Assembly: GCF_000420085.1 (NCBI RefSeq)
Contig: NZ_ATUG01000002.1
Span: forward strand, 1,674,001 to 1,738,000
Source: Desulfospira joergensenii DSM 10085
GTDB taxonomy: Bacteria > Desulfobacterota > Desulfobacteria > Desulfobacterales > Desulfobacteraceae
Reading direction: 5' to 3'
DNA length: 64,000 nucleotides
The notes beneath the pieces were generated by a model. It ran no database searches. It was not told where the DNA came from and saw only the letters and a program-made list of their open reading frames with translations. Shown piece by piece: positions 19,403-27,651 of the stretch; the stretch's first letter is position 1, and the number at the start of each line of letters is the position of its first letter. Made by a program: the position numbers and the translations under genes.

Positions 19403-20170
19403 ATGAGATCAAATCAGAGGAGCCGGGTCAATATCCTGGGATCGGGGACCTGTGTTCCCTCCCTGGAAAGATATCCCTGTTCCATACTGGTCAGGAGGGA
19501 TGAAATGCAGATTCTTGTGGATGCCGGGCCCGGAACCATGGGGCAGCTTCTCAAACTCGGGGTCCATATCGATGACATCGACATGATCCTGCTCAGTCAT
19601 TTCCACCTGGACCATTGCGCCGAGGTGGCTCCCATTATCTTTGCCACGAAATATCCCCGGTTTGATCGGGAAAAGCCCCTTACCCTTGCCGGGGGAAGTG
19701 GAATCAGGGATCTGTTTGAGGGGCTGAACCAGGTCTTTGGCCGGAGCCTGGATATGGAGGATTCTGATTTCCGGATTATTGAATTCCCGGAAAAAGGACG
19801 CCTTGATTTCAAGGAAATGGGCATCGGATATACCCGGGTGATCCATAAGCCCGAGAGCCGGGCATATCGCTTCACCGACCCGTCAGGGTTTTGCATTGTC
19901 TACTCCGGGGACACGGACTTTTCCGAAGATCTCATAGAATTTTCAGAAGATGCCGATGTCCTGATCTGTGAATCTGCCCTGCCGGACGCCCTGAAGATTG
20001 ACAAACACCTCACCCCTTCTCTCGCAGGAGAAATCGCCTCCAGGGCCGGTGTGAAAAAACTGGTTCTGACCCATTTTTATCCGGAGTGTGATGACGCCGA
20101 CATGGAGGGGGAATGCCGGAACACCTATGGGGGAGACCTGGTTCTGGCCAGGGATCTGATGGAAGTCTAA
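19403..20170 (+). CDS. MBL-fold metal-dependent hydrolase
   Basis: 255 residues from the ATG at 19403 (CAGGAG upstream). The metallo-beta-lactamase signature is LLSHFHLDHCAEV (HxHxDH), preceded by ILVDAGPGTMGQLLKLGV and followed by IVYSGDTDFSEDLIEF (Asp ligand) and KKLVLTHFYPECDD (last His). The layout resembles RNase Z-like and related beta-CASP-free hydrolases, but no exosite for tRNA is visible, so the substrate is unknown. 46 bases separate it from the DUF429 gene; they are probably co-transcribed. Confidence 0.88.
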   Translation: MRSNQRSRVNILGSGTCVPSLERYPCSILVRRDEMQILVDAGPGTMGQLLKLGVHIDDIDMILLSHFHLDHCAEVAPIIFATKYPRFDREKPLTLAGGSGIRDLFEGLNQVFGRSLDMEDSDFRIIEFPEKGRLDFKEMGIGYTRVIHKPESRAYRFTDPSGFCIVYSGDTDFSEDLIEFSEDADVLICESALPDALKIDKHLTPSLAGEIASRAGVKKLVLTHFYPECDDADMEGECRNTYGGDLVLARDLMEV

Positions 20171-20216
20171 TCCCCTTGATTAAGGATGACAAGAATGGAG
20201 AATCTTTAGGAAGCTC

Positions 20217-20960
20217 ATGAACTGCGGAAAAAGGCAAATGCAGGAACGGTTTATCGGAATAGACGGATGCCGGGAGGGATGGTTCTACGTGTCCCTGGAC
20301 CGGGATAGGCACTACGGTTTCGGCATGCTTTCGTCCATCTTTGAAATTGAAGAGATCGCAGATGAAAAAAGCCGGATACTGATCGACATTCCCATCGGCC
20401 TGCGGGAAAAAGAATCTGAGGAACGCCTGTGCGACAAAGCGGCGCGCAAGGTCCTGGGGAAAAAGAGCTCCACTATATTTCCGGCACCTTCCAGGCTCTC
20501 CCTGGATGAAAACGATTATGCCGCGGCCAGCCTGGCCAATCAAAATCATACCGGCAGGAAATTGTCCAAACAGTCCTTTTACATCATGTCCAAGATCAGA
20601 GAGGTGGATGATTTTGTCCGGCATTCCCAATCCGGGATTCATTTCCATGAGTATCACCCGGAATTGGGATTCCTGGCCCTTAACCGATTCAAGCCCCTGG
20701 CCTTTTCCAAAAAAAAGGAAGCCGGCCAGAGGGAACGATTGGAGATCCTTGCCCCCTGCCTGGCCTCTGCTGGAGATCTCTTTGAAAAAGCGGCAGAAAG
20801 CTTTCTGCGCAGGCAGGTGGCCCTGGATGATATCCTGGATGCCATTTCCGGAGCGGTCAGCGCCACGATGTACGATCAATGGTGTTTTTTGCCGGCTCAT
20901 CCTGAAATGGATTCCCGGGGGATCCCAATGAAAATTGTTTATCCCTGTGGGGATCGATAA
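20217..20960 (+). CDS. DUF429 family protein (predicted RNase H-like fold)
   Basis: 247 residues. DUF429 signature: FIGIDGCREGWFYVSLD at the N-terminus, ILIDIPIGLRE, ERLCDKAARKVLGKKSSTIFPAPSR, FHEYHPELGFLALN and the C-terminal ALDDILDAISGAVSA. Fold predictions place DUF429 in the RNase H-like superfamily, with acidic residues in the GIDGC and IDIPIG strands as the probable active site. No biochemical function is established that I know of. An internal ATG at 20238 (MQERFIGIDG) is a possible shorter start. Confidence 0.85.
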   Translation: MNCGKRQMQERFIGIDGCREGWFYVSLDRDRHYGFGMLSSIFEIEEIADEKSRILIDIPIGLREKESEERLCDKAARKVLGKKSSTIFPAPSRLSLDENDYAAASLANQNHTGRKLSKQSFYIMSKIREVDDFVRHSQSGIHFHEYHPELGFLALNRFKPLAFSKKKEAGQRERLEILAPCLASAGDLFEKAAESFLRRQVALDDILDAISGAVSATMYDQWCFLPAHPEMDSRGIPMKIVYPCGDR

Positions 20961-20962
20961 TT

Positions 20963-21091
20963 CATCGGTATGCCAAAACCATCCTCAACGCGATTTCCGC
21001 CCATGTGGCCGTGATTGATACCGGGGGCAACTCTATTGCTGTTCTTAAAAAAAAATATTCCGATTCCTGTGGGGTGGAGCAATATCCCTAA
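20963..21091 (+). pseudogene. PAS-like gene relic
   Basis: An open 42-codon stretch without start codon or ribosome site reads HRYAKTILNAISAHVAVIDT followed by GGNSIAVLKKK. This closely resembles the beginning of a PAS domain (…ILNSISAHVAVLDENG…). It starts right after the DUF429 stop in another frame and its TAA (21089-21091) overlaps the azlD stop. It is probably the leftover of a deleted PAS-containing gene. Identification is by eye and tentative. Confidence 0.4.
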
Positions 21092-21399
21092 ATGAATTGC
21101 CGGCTAAGAGCCACGATACCGACGCCGATGATCATGGATAAGAAGACATTCCCGGTTTTATAGGTGCATCCGGCCGTGCACAGGGCGGCAATTCCTCCCC
21201 AGATGCCCGAGGCGGCGATGCCGGGAGCGATGAGGGAGAGGAGCAGGGTGCCGGGGAGGGCATCCATAAAGATCTTGAACCTTCCCGTTGAGGGGAGGCG
21301 TTCCGAAAGAAGGAGACCGCCGATCCTGAGGCCGTAGGTAACCAGGGCCGCGCAGATGATGGTAAAGAGTACGGTGAAGTTGTCAGTGATCAGGAGCAT
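21088..21399 (-). CDS. azlD: AzlD-type branched-chain amino acid export protein
   Basis: 103 residues, four predicted membrane segments. Signatures are VTYGLRIGGLLLSERLP and FKIFMDALPGTLLLSLIAPGI, typical of AzlD, the small subunit of the LIV-E/AzlCD exporter. It overlaps azlC by 17 bases, and the two are translated together. Exporter specificity (branched-chain amino acids or methionine) is not decided by the sequence. Confidence 0.9.
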   Translation of the reverse strand: MLLITDNFTVLFTIICAALVTYGLRIGGLLLSERLPSTGRFKIFMDALPGTLLLSLIAPGIAASGIWGGIAALCTAGCTYKTGNVFLSMIIGVGIVALSRQFI

Positions 21400-22075
21400 G
21401 GTTTTCCTTACTTGAGAAAAAGGTCTGGATCAGGGCCCCGCCCACCCCGCCGATGAGGATATACCATTTGCCGGGCAAAAGCTTTTCCGCGATAACGGCC
21501 AGCAGAGCTGCGGCCAGCCAGGGAAGAATATTCTGCTTTCCCTTCCACATGTTGAAGGCCAGGGCCGTGAACACGGCGATGAATGCAAAGTCCAGGGCAT
21601 AGGTTTCCGGGTTGGAGATGACCGCTCCCAGGCGGTGCCCCAGAAGGGTGCCGGCGCACCAGGCCGTGCAGACGCAGATGCCGCCGCCCAGAAGGTACAG
21701 GGTGTTTGTCCCGCCCCGTTGATGGGCTGCCATGGTCACGGCCCAGTTTTCATCGGCCACCAGGTGCATCACGGATAGTTTATGCCACAGGCTTTTCCCC
21801 TGGAACACGGGCCGCAGGGATGCGCCGATCAGCAGATACCTCAGGTTGATGACCAGCACGGCCAGGGTGATCTCCAGAACGGGCAGGGGAGGGGACCACA
21901 TGTCCACCATGACAAACTGGGCAGACCCGGCAAAAATGGAGAGATTCATAAAGAGAAGTTCGGTCCACAACAATGATTTTTGTGCGGCAAGGACCCCTAA
22001 AACACTTCCATAGGCGGCTACACTGGCGGCCACGGGCAGGTTGGCGGCAAATCCCGAAGTGAAATTATGGTTCAT
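21383..22075 (-). CDS. azlC: AzlC-type branched-chain amino acid permease
   Basis: 230 residues, several hydrophobic segments. Family motifs: SVAAYGSVLGVLAAQKSLLWTELLFMNLSIFAGSAQFVMVDMW and VINLRYLLIGASLRPVF, then VADENWAVTMA. AzlC with AzlD forms the inner-membrane exporter of branched-chain amino acids. It is the first gene of a two-gene leftward operon. The 22076-22308 region ahead of it is AT-rich and should hold its promoter. Confidence 0.92.
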   Translation of the reverse strand: MNHNFTSGFAANLPVAASVAAYGSVLGVLAAQKSLLWTELLFMNLSIFAGSAQFVMVDMWSPPLPVLEITLAVLVINLRYLLIGASLRPVFQGKSLWHKLSVMHLVADENWAVTMAAHQRGGTNTLYLLGGGICVCTAWCAGTLLGHRLGAVISNPETYALDFAFIAVFTALAFNMWKGKQNILPWLAAALLAVIAEKLLPGKWYILIGGVGGALIQTFFSSKENHAPDH

Positions 22076-22308
22076 TCTCTATATCCCCTGTCACTTGTAT
22101 TCAGCAAAATTTTATTTTAAAGGCTGTACCATAAAAAAACAGATACAAAAATATAAAATTTTAATCATCACAGATTCTGGAAAAAAGGGTTTCTTTGACT
22201 TTTTTTTATGATAATCTAGGCCGAGCCGGACAGGAGAATTGAGTCTGTTCCGGGGATAACCGGTTTTCAGATTTTGACCTTAGACCTTTGGCTTTTTAAG
22301 ATTTGACC

Positions 22309-24441
22309 ATGGACATATCAAAGATCATCAGCCCGGACGGGTACATCAAGACGATCCACCACAGAAAAAAAGACCTGCTCTCGGCAGACTTCTGCTTTCC
22401 CTTTGTTTCCGATTATATCTGCGGAGCCATAAAAGAGAACAAGCCCTTTTTCCTTTCCGGCCGGAGCGGAAATGCCCAGATGGGAATCAAAATCCAGGAG
22501 AAACCGGGTAAAACCGGCCCGGTAATTGAAGGATCCTCTGTATTTTTTGAGGGGCAGCTCAGGAATTTGAACCCGCTTCTGGACAATATTTTGGAACTGT
22601 TTAAGCCCGGGGATGAAATCGGCCGGCTGGTGGTGGCAGATCCGGAACTCAGGATCGCCGATGTCCGCCATTATCTTCACAAACGGCTTTTTGTGGGAAA
22701 GAGGGCCGGGAAAGGCTATTACGAAGGTTTTCAGATTCTCCAGGAGACCGACCCCGATACCGGGAAAGCCTGCGACTACATCAGCGTGGATCTGGAGCCT
22801 TACCAGTACGCCTTTGAGGCCCAGGCCATGAATTCCTCCTCCATCAATGCGGTGATGAAAAAGGGGCGCAGCGCCCTGGGCACCATCCGGTCCAGGATCC
22901 CCCTGGATCTGGAAAAGGGCCGTCTCAATCCCGGAGAGCTCTTTATCGGCGCCATCAAGATCTCCCTGGGGGATATCTACGGCATCATCGATTCAAAGGC
23001 AGAACCCGGGGAGGAAAGAATAGAGCATCTGCCGGCCCGGGTCCTGGACCCCTTCCGGACCTTCAGGGACCGTCAGGTGGAACTCTTCCATTTCGGTTCA
23101 AATCCCGTGCCCCTGGAAAGGATCCGGATCCGGATCCGGTTTTACAGGGCCGACAATCCTTTGACCGTGCCCCTGGAAAAGATCAAGGTCCAGGAAGGGT
23201 ACCGGCTCTGCGATCTTCTGACCAATGCCGAGGTGGCCAATCTTTTTTCCTCCATTGAGCCGGACAACCTGGGGCTGATTCTCAACAAGGGCAATTTCGT
23301 CCAGATTCCGAAAGCCCTGGATCCTAGGGGAGAAGCACAGCTTGAGATCATCAAAAACGCCATCCTGGCCTCCACTTTCCGAAAGACAAGGCCTGTTCCC
23401 TTTACCGAGGAAAACGGAAAATTTGTGAAAACCCTGGAAAAGCTTTCCGTCCTGGGCGGGGTCAACAGCCGGGTGTTCATCGCCGGGGAATTCCCGGCCC
23501 CTGAAGTCATTGATGCATTGAAAAGGAGCGGGCTGAGGACCTTTCTCGTGAATGTCAACAATCCCTCTTTTGAGGATGATTACATCAAAAAGATGATCAA
23601 GCTCACCCATTCCGACCATTGGTCCGGATATATCGGATGCGAGTTCCTGCGGTATGATTCGGAAACGGACAAGCTTTACTCTTTTTACCACGGCTGCTTT
23701 ATGGAACCCGACGACAGGGAACGGTTTGATAAGGTCAGGTACTGGTTCGCCTTTTATGGATCCCATACAAAGGAGGCCGACAACCGGCTGACCATCGACC
23801 TGATCAACCGCCTGGCTTTAAGGCTGGGATACGAGATGGGCATTGTCCACGGAGGGGGGCCGGGACTCATGAAAGAGGCCAATGACCTGGCCCGGCAGCA
23901 CAATATCATGAGCGTGGGCATTGCCATTGACCTGGAAGGAGAACACCAGGCGTCGCTCACCACCTGCGACGGCCTGATCAAGTACCGGGAAGGACTGCGT
24001 CTGGCCCGTCAGGACCATATCCAGAAACTGAGCAATATTCCCATTATCAATACCGGGGGATACGGCAGCGCAGAAGAGCTGGCCATCACCATCACCTCCA
24101 TGAAACTCCATGAGAATCCCCTGGTGCCTATTATCCTCCTGGACCCGGACAACCTCTGGGAAAACGCCCGGAAACAGACCTTCATCATCGCCGAGAAAAA
24201 ATACGGGCCTGCATTTACCCCGAGGCTGGTAAAGTCCTGCGCCAGCGCAGAAGAGGCGGTCCGGATACTGATCGGTTTTCTGAAGAATCCCCAGGACTGG
24301 TATAAGAAAAACAAGATTCCCATGGAGAATGTTGAAAAGGCCCGGGAAAAATCCATGCGGATCCGGAAATCAGCCCTCTGCCAGAAGCGGGTGGAAGTGT
24401 TTGACAAACCCAATTACAGAATCGGGGAAAACACGGAATAG
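22309..24441 (+). CDS. LOG/lysine-decarboxylase-like domain protein with large N-terminal extension
   Basis: 710 residues from the ATG at 22309; a TTG two codons earlier is also possible. Residues 1-470 match nothing I recognise. The C-terminal 240 residues carry the Rossmann-type LOG fold: YEMGIVHGGGPGLMKEANDLA near 510 and NTGGYGSAEELAITITSMK near 582. The usual LOG motif is PGGxGTxxE; here Pro is Thr and Thr is Ser, while the catalytic Glu is kept. LOG and PpnN enzymes cut the N-glycosidic bond of nucleoside monophosphates. The fusion suggests a nucleotide-linked activity, perhaps regulated by the N-terminal part as in PpnN; this is inference. It is a single gene with no operon partner. 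Confidence 0.75.
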   Translation: MDISKIISPDGYIKTIHHRKKDLLSADFCFPFVSDYICGAIKENKPFFLSGRSGNAQMGIKIQEKPGKTGPVIEGSSVFFEGQLRNLNPLLDNILELFKPGDEIGRLVVADPELRIADVRHYLHKRLFVGKRAGKGYYEGFQILQETDPDTGKACDYISVDLEPYQYAFEAQAMNSSSINAVMKKGRSALGTIRSRIPLDLEKGRLNPGELFIGAIKISLGDIYGIIDSKAEPGEERIEHLPARVLDPFRTFRDRQVELFHFGSNPVPLERIRIRIRFYRADNPLTVPLEKIKVQEGYRLCDLLTNAEVANLFSSIEPDNLGLILNKGNFVQIPKALDPRGEAQLEIIKNAILASTFRKTRPVPFTEENGKFVKTLEKLSVLGGVNSRVFIAGEFPAPEVIDALKRSGLRTFLVNVNNPSFEDDYIKKMIKLTHSDHWSGYIGCEFLRYDSETDKLYSFYHGCFMEPDDRERFDKVRYWFAFYGSHTKEADNRLTIDLINRLALRLGYEMGIVHGGGPGLMKEANDLARQHNIMSVGIAIDLEGEHQASLTTCDGLIKYREGLRLARQDHIQKLSNIPIINTGGYGSAEELAITITSMKLHENPLVPIILLDPDNLWENARKQTFIIAEKKYGPAFTPRLVKSCASAEEAVRILIGFLKNPQDWYKKNKIPMENVEKAREKSMRIRKSALCQKRVEVFDKPNYRIGENTE

Positions 24442-24502
24442 GGCCTGTTGTCCGGCCGGGGCACGGAAGTCAGGAATAGGGTTCCATGGCTTCTGATTTG
24501 AA

Positions 24503-24673
24503 TCACCCGGCGTTTCGTAAAAAATTATCCAGGGCCTCTACCAGAACACCGGATATGGGCGTTCCGCTTTCCCTGGCATATCGTTCAATCCTCTCTGCCA
24601 GCTGACAGGGCAGTTCAACGGTGAAGGTCTGGGTCGGGTCGGAACATTCCTTGCTAATATTTTCCTCTTTCAT
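24503..24673 (-). CDS. Ribbon-helix-helix (CopG-like) small protein
   Basis: 56-residue frame: after an acidic start, TQTFTVELPCQLAERIERYA forms the strand and first helix, then ESGTPISGVLVEALDNFLRN the second helix, matching the RHH DNA-binding fold. Such proteins are usually antitoxins or plasmid-type repressors. No toxin gene is adjacent: the neighbour on the left is the LOG fusion, and the one on the right is the divergent methyltransferase. It could repress the methyltransferase promoter or be an orphan antitoxin. Confidence 0.7.
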   Translation of the reverse strand: MKEENISKECSDPTQTFTVELPCQLAERIERYARESGTPISGVLVEALDNFLRNAG

Positions 24674-24787
24674 CGTAATCCTTTGCTAAGTGTTGTACCT
24701 GATCTTTTCATGATCCCCGGGTTTTTGCAATGAAAGAATCAGGGACTCCGGTAAAAAAACCGGCCCGGATCCCTCTCCTTTTTTTTG

Positions 24788-24846
24788 TTGACATTCGGAG
24801 AGTTTATGATATACATCAGCTGTTGCATAAACTATGATGCATATTC
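24788..24846 (+). promoter_or_regulatory. Methyltransferase promoter with operator-like repeats
   Basis: TTGACA (24788-24793) and TATACA (24810-24815) are spaced by 16. A perfect repeat AGTTTATG (24801-24808) / CATAAACT (24826-24833) covers the -10 box. Immediately after it lies ATGATGCATATTC (24834-24846), the exact reverse complement of a word upstream of the TetR gene (26429-26441). This points to control by that TetR regulator, an inference. Confidence 0.6.
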
Positions 24847-24870
24847 TAACTTCTTGAAAAAGGAGGAAAA

Positions 24871-25752
24871 ATGGCAACAACCGATCCGAGGAAAATGGCC
24901 TTGGAAATCGCAGGGGTAAGGGCTGCCGAATCAAGTCTGCCGGAGGATGAACAGGTGTTTCAGGACCCTTATGCCGCCTGTTTTTTCAGCCCAAAGGAAC
25001 GGAAAAATATTGAGACTCCGGAGCAGGTCAGGGCACAGATAGAGTCCTACAACCAGATCATGCCCGGAGTGAACGGAGCCATCGTGGCAAGGATACGCTT
25101 CATTGATGAATATGTGAAGACCTGCATTGAAAAGGGATTCAAACAGATGGTCGTCATCGGGGCCGGATATGATACCCGGGCCCATCGTATTGACGGGGCA
25201 AAGGAAAACCTGTCGGTTTTTGAGGTGGATCATCCCCTTACCCAGGAAACCAAAATAAAAACAATCAAGACCATCTTCGGAAGCCTGCCCGGCCATGTCA
25301 CCTATGTGCCAATGGTCTTTGGCCGGGAGCAGCTGGATGAGAAATTGTCCGGGGCAGGCTATAAACGGGGCCTGAAAACTCTTTTCATCGTTGAGGGGCT
25401 TCTCATGTATATCCCGCCGGCTGCTGTGGAGGCCCTTTTACGGGTCATCACCGGGATATCCTCTGCCGGAAGCGCCTTGGTTGCCGATTATTTCCACACA
25501 GATGTCATTGAAGGGACAAGCGGGCTTAGGGAAGCCAAGGCATTGAAACAATTCGTAGAAAAGGCGGGTTCCCGTCTCATGTTCGGCCTGGACCCCGGTT
25601 CGGTTTCTGATTTTTTTACCCGGCAGGGATTTCACAATCTTGAGCAGGTCTCTGCCCCATCCTGCAAGGCCCTTTACTTTAAGGGGGAAAGTAGGAAAAG
25701 GACCGTCTCTTCCATGTTTAATTTTATCACGGCGGTTGTGGCACCTTCCTAA
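24871..25752 (+). CDS. SAM-dependent methyltransferase, TIGR00027/LCMT-like
   Basis: 293 residues after AAGGAGGAAAA. The SAM-binding strand reads MVVIGAGYDTRAHRI, with VFEVDHPLTQETK at the next acidic loop and LFIVEGLLMYIPPAAVEALL further on, the pattern of the TIGR00027 / leucine carboxyl methyltransferase-like class. The substrate is unknown. It is convergent with a TetR gene and separated from it by a hairpin at 25756-25787. Its promoter shares a 13-base word with the TetR promoter. Confidence 0.87.
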   Translation: MATTDPRKMALEIAGVRAAESSLPEDEQVFQDPYAACFFSPKERKNIETPEQVRAQIESYNQIMPGVNGAIVARIRFIDEYVKTCIEKGFKQMVVIGAGYDTRAHRIDGAKENLSVFEVDHPLTQETKIKTIKTIFGSLPGHVTYVPMVFGREQLDEKLSGAGYKRGLKTLFIVEGLLMYIPPAAVEALLRVITGISSAGSALVADYFHTDVIEGTSGLREAKALKQFVEKAGSRLMFGLDPGSVSDFFTRQGFHNLEQVSAPSCKALYFKGESRKRTVSSMFNFITAVVAPS

Positions 25753-25755
25753 CCT

Positions 25756-25787
25756 CCCTGCCGGCAGATCAGGAAGATCCGGCAGGG
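25756..25787. terminator. Hairpin between convergent methyltransferase and tetR
   Basis: Perfect 9-bp stem CCCTGCCGG (25756-25764) / CCGGCAGGG (25779-25787) with a 14-base loop, centred between two convergent stops. There is no T-run on either side, so it may act as a boundary rather than a strong terminator. Confidence 0.45.
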
Positions 25788-25815
25788 GGGCGAAGAAAGG
25801 CCCCCGGGATGATTC

Positions 25816-26391
25816 TTACTGGGAATTGAATTGCTTTTTCAGGCCGTCAAGGATGGCCTTGCTCCCTTTCTGCATCACCCGGATCACTTTGTTGTCATCC
25901 CACACATCCGGAGGCGGATTGCTCACCTGGAAGGCCAGACCGTGGGCCATGAGCCAGCGCGTATACTGGACTTCATCAATCTGCTCCCGGGTCAGTTCCC
26001 GAAAGGGCGGGTAATCTGAAAGAGCCCGGGTGCATCTGTCCCAGATGATATCTCCGTGGGCCTTAAACCGCTTGATGTTCTTCTCATTATTGCAGCCCCG
26101 GAAAAGATATTTTTCCTCCTGGGCAAACATCACATACCCGATCCCATGATCGATCCAGGGATCCCCGGTCCTTTTACGGATCATATGGGTATAGAGCAGG
26201 TCAAGGGACATTTTAACCAATTCTTCTTCCAGCTCATCCATGGATTTGAAAAAAGAGTAAATGGGCCTGGCAGAGGAGCCCAGCTCATCAGCCAGGGTTC
26301 TCGTGGTCAGGCTTCCCCATCCTTTTTTCCTGACCAGTGTGAAAGCGGACTTAAGGATCTCATCTTTTGTGAATTTGAATTTTGGCGGCAT
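25816..26391 (-). CDS. TetR/AcrR-family transcriptional regulator
   Basis: 191 residues. The N-terminal HTH is FTKDEILKSAFTLVRKKGWG, then TTRTLADELGSSARPIYSFFKSMDELE, matching TetR helices 1-4. The C-terminal ligand domain contains the TetR_C-like stretch GYVMFAQEEKYLFRGCNNE. It probably represses the facing methyltransferase and itself. The 101-base gap ahead of it holds a perfect CATCATATGATG palindrome (26436-26447) overlapping the shared 13-mer. It may also be read through from the FrhB-like gene upstream. Confidence 0.9.
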   Translation of the reverse strand: MPPKFKFTKDEILKSAFTLVRKKGWGSLTTRTLADELGSSARPIYSFFKSMDELEEELVKMSLDLLYTHMIRKRTGDPWIDHGIGYVMFAQEEKYLFRGCNNEKNIKRFKAHGDIIWDRCTRALSDYPPFRELTREQIDEVQYTRWLMAHGLAFQVSNPPPDVWDDNKVIRVMQKGSKAILDGLKKQFNSQ

Positions 26392-26428
26392 CTTGAATTG
26401 TCCCGGGTTCTGGTAAACTTCAATTGAT

Positions 26429-26447
26429 GAATATGCATCATATGATG
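26429..26447. promoter_or_regulatory. Putative TetR autoregulatory operator
   Basis: GAATATGCATCAT (26429-26441) repeats, inverted, the word at 24834-24846 in the methyltransferase promoter, and overlaps the perfect palindrome CATCATATGATG (26436-26447). It lies 38 bases before the tetR start codon. Confidence 0.55.
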
Positions 26448-26492
26448 TCTATCAGATCAGGAGCCACCCTGTCAATCGTCAAGGTCACCGGT

Positions 26493-27581
26493 CTATCCGG
26501 ACCGGTACTCTTTTGCCCGTTCCTTTTTCTGTCCGGACATGCGAAATATCTTTTCTTCCGCCTGGGTGATGAACTTGGGATTATCCTGGAATCCATAGGA
26601 TTCCAGGACTTTTTCCCGGGCTTGGTCAAAGAGGTCTTTTCCCGTGGATGAACGCGCAATGGAAGTTGTCCATCCGTTTTCCGCCCCAAGCCCTCCAAAG
26701 GAGATATCTGCATATTCGGCTGAAAAATCGTCACAGAAGTTGCAGGCATGCCGCCTGACAGGGGTAAGTTCATCAATGGGAATATGGAGGGTCTTTCCGG
26801 AAAAAAGGGAGAAGATAAAATCATCCTTGATGTTGATCTTTTCGATATTCTCCCTGCTGAATCCGTATTTTTTTTCCAATGCCCGGAACAGGGACCCGGT
26901 AAAGGAGAAATTCCCCGAGCAGAAAAGTCCCAGACAATACTTGATGGAGTCTGCGGGAAGAATGGAAAGGGCCTGCATTTTCCGTATGGTATTGATCTGA
27001 CAGGGGGTCCCGACAAAGGCAATCCGGTCCAGGGGGGCCTGGCGAAGCCCGGCCAGGGCTTCTATGGAAGGGGAAAACGTCCCATATTCCCTTGCGAATT
27101 GAACCATGCCCTGGGAACTGCTGAAATGGGATCCGGCCGATGCCAGAATCCCCTCCCTCGTGGTTGTCAGGCAGGGAACCCTGCCCTGTTCCGTATTCCG
27201 GGAAACAATGGCCCCGTCTATTCTCCCGGTATCCATGAGATAGGTCAGGATGGCCGTGACCACACCACCGTCTGTTCCGTTTTTCCGGATATCGATCTCT
27301 TTTGCCCGGGTAACGGCAATGCCGATGATATTTCCCAGGGGTTCTTTCCATTTTGAATTTTGCCGGATCTCCCGGTCGAGTTCCGATGTCTGGGGGCATA
27401 TGGAATAGCATAATCCGCATTCAAGGCATTTCTCTCTATCCCTGTAAACGGGACTGCCTTCCGGATCCATTTTAAGGGCACCGTAGTTGACGGCGGAACA
27501 AAAGGTAACGCATCCGCCGCAATGGCTGCATTTCCCCTCTTCCTGGACTTCCCGGATTAAATCTGAAAATGTCTTTCCCAT
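26493..27581 (-). CDS. FrhB-like coenzyme F420 hydrogenase/dehydrogenase beta subunit family protein
   Basis: 362 residues. The N-terminal 60 residues bind two [4Fe-4S] clusters (CSHCGGCVTFC and CLECGLCYSICP). The rest matches the FrhB-type flavin fold: GTDGGVVTAILTYLM, AGSHFSSSQG, IAFVGTPCQINTIRKM, KYCLGLFCSGNFS, and a Cys-rich HACNFCDDFSAEYADISFGGLG. Family members pass electrons between ferredoxin, FAD and F420 or other partners. F420 use in this organism is not shown; the neighbours are a cyclic-nucleotide-binding protein and a TetR regulator, so the electron partner is unknown. Confidence 0.85.
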   Translation of the reverse strand: MGKTFSDLIREVQEEGKCSHCGGCVTFCSAVNYGALKMDPEGSPVYRDREKCLECGLCYSICPQTSELDREIRQNSKWKEPLGNIIGIAVTRAKEIDIRKNGTDGGVVTAILTYLMDTGRIDGAIVSRNTEQGRVPCLTTTREGILASAGSHFSSSQGMVQFAREYGTFSPSIEALAGLRQAPLDRIAFVGTPCQINTIRKMQALSILPADSIKYCLGLFCSGNFSFTGSLFRALEKKYGFSRENIEKINIKDDFIFSLFSGKTLHIPIDELTPVRRHACNFCDDFSAEYADISFGGLGAENGWTTSIARSSTGKDLFDQAREKVLESYGFQDNPKFITQAEEKIFRMSGQKKERAKEYRSG

Positions 27582-27651
27582 ATCTCCCTCCTTTTGCCGG
27601 CAGGGCCGTTCCTAAAATTGCCTGCCGGAGGAAAATCCCTGTGCCTGGGGC

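Noticed and set aside
22226..22253. CCGGACAG / CTGTTCCGG hairpin before the LOG fusion gene
   Set aside because: Short stem with a bulge, no riboswitch-like conserved core, no T-run; not enough to call a regulatory RNA.
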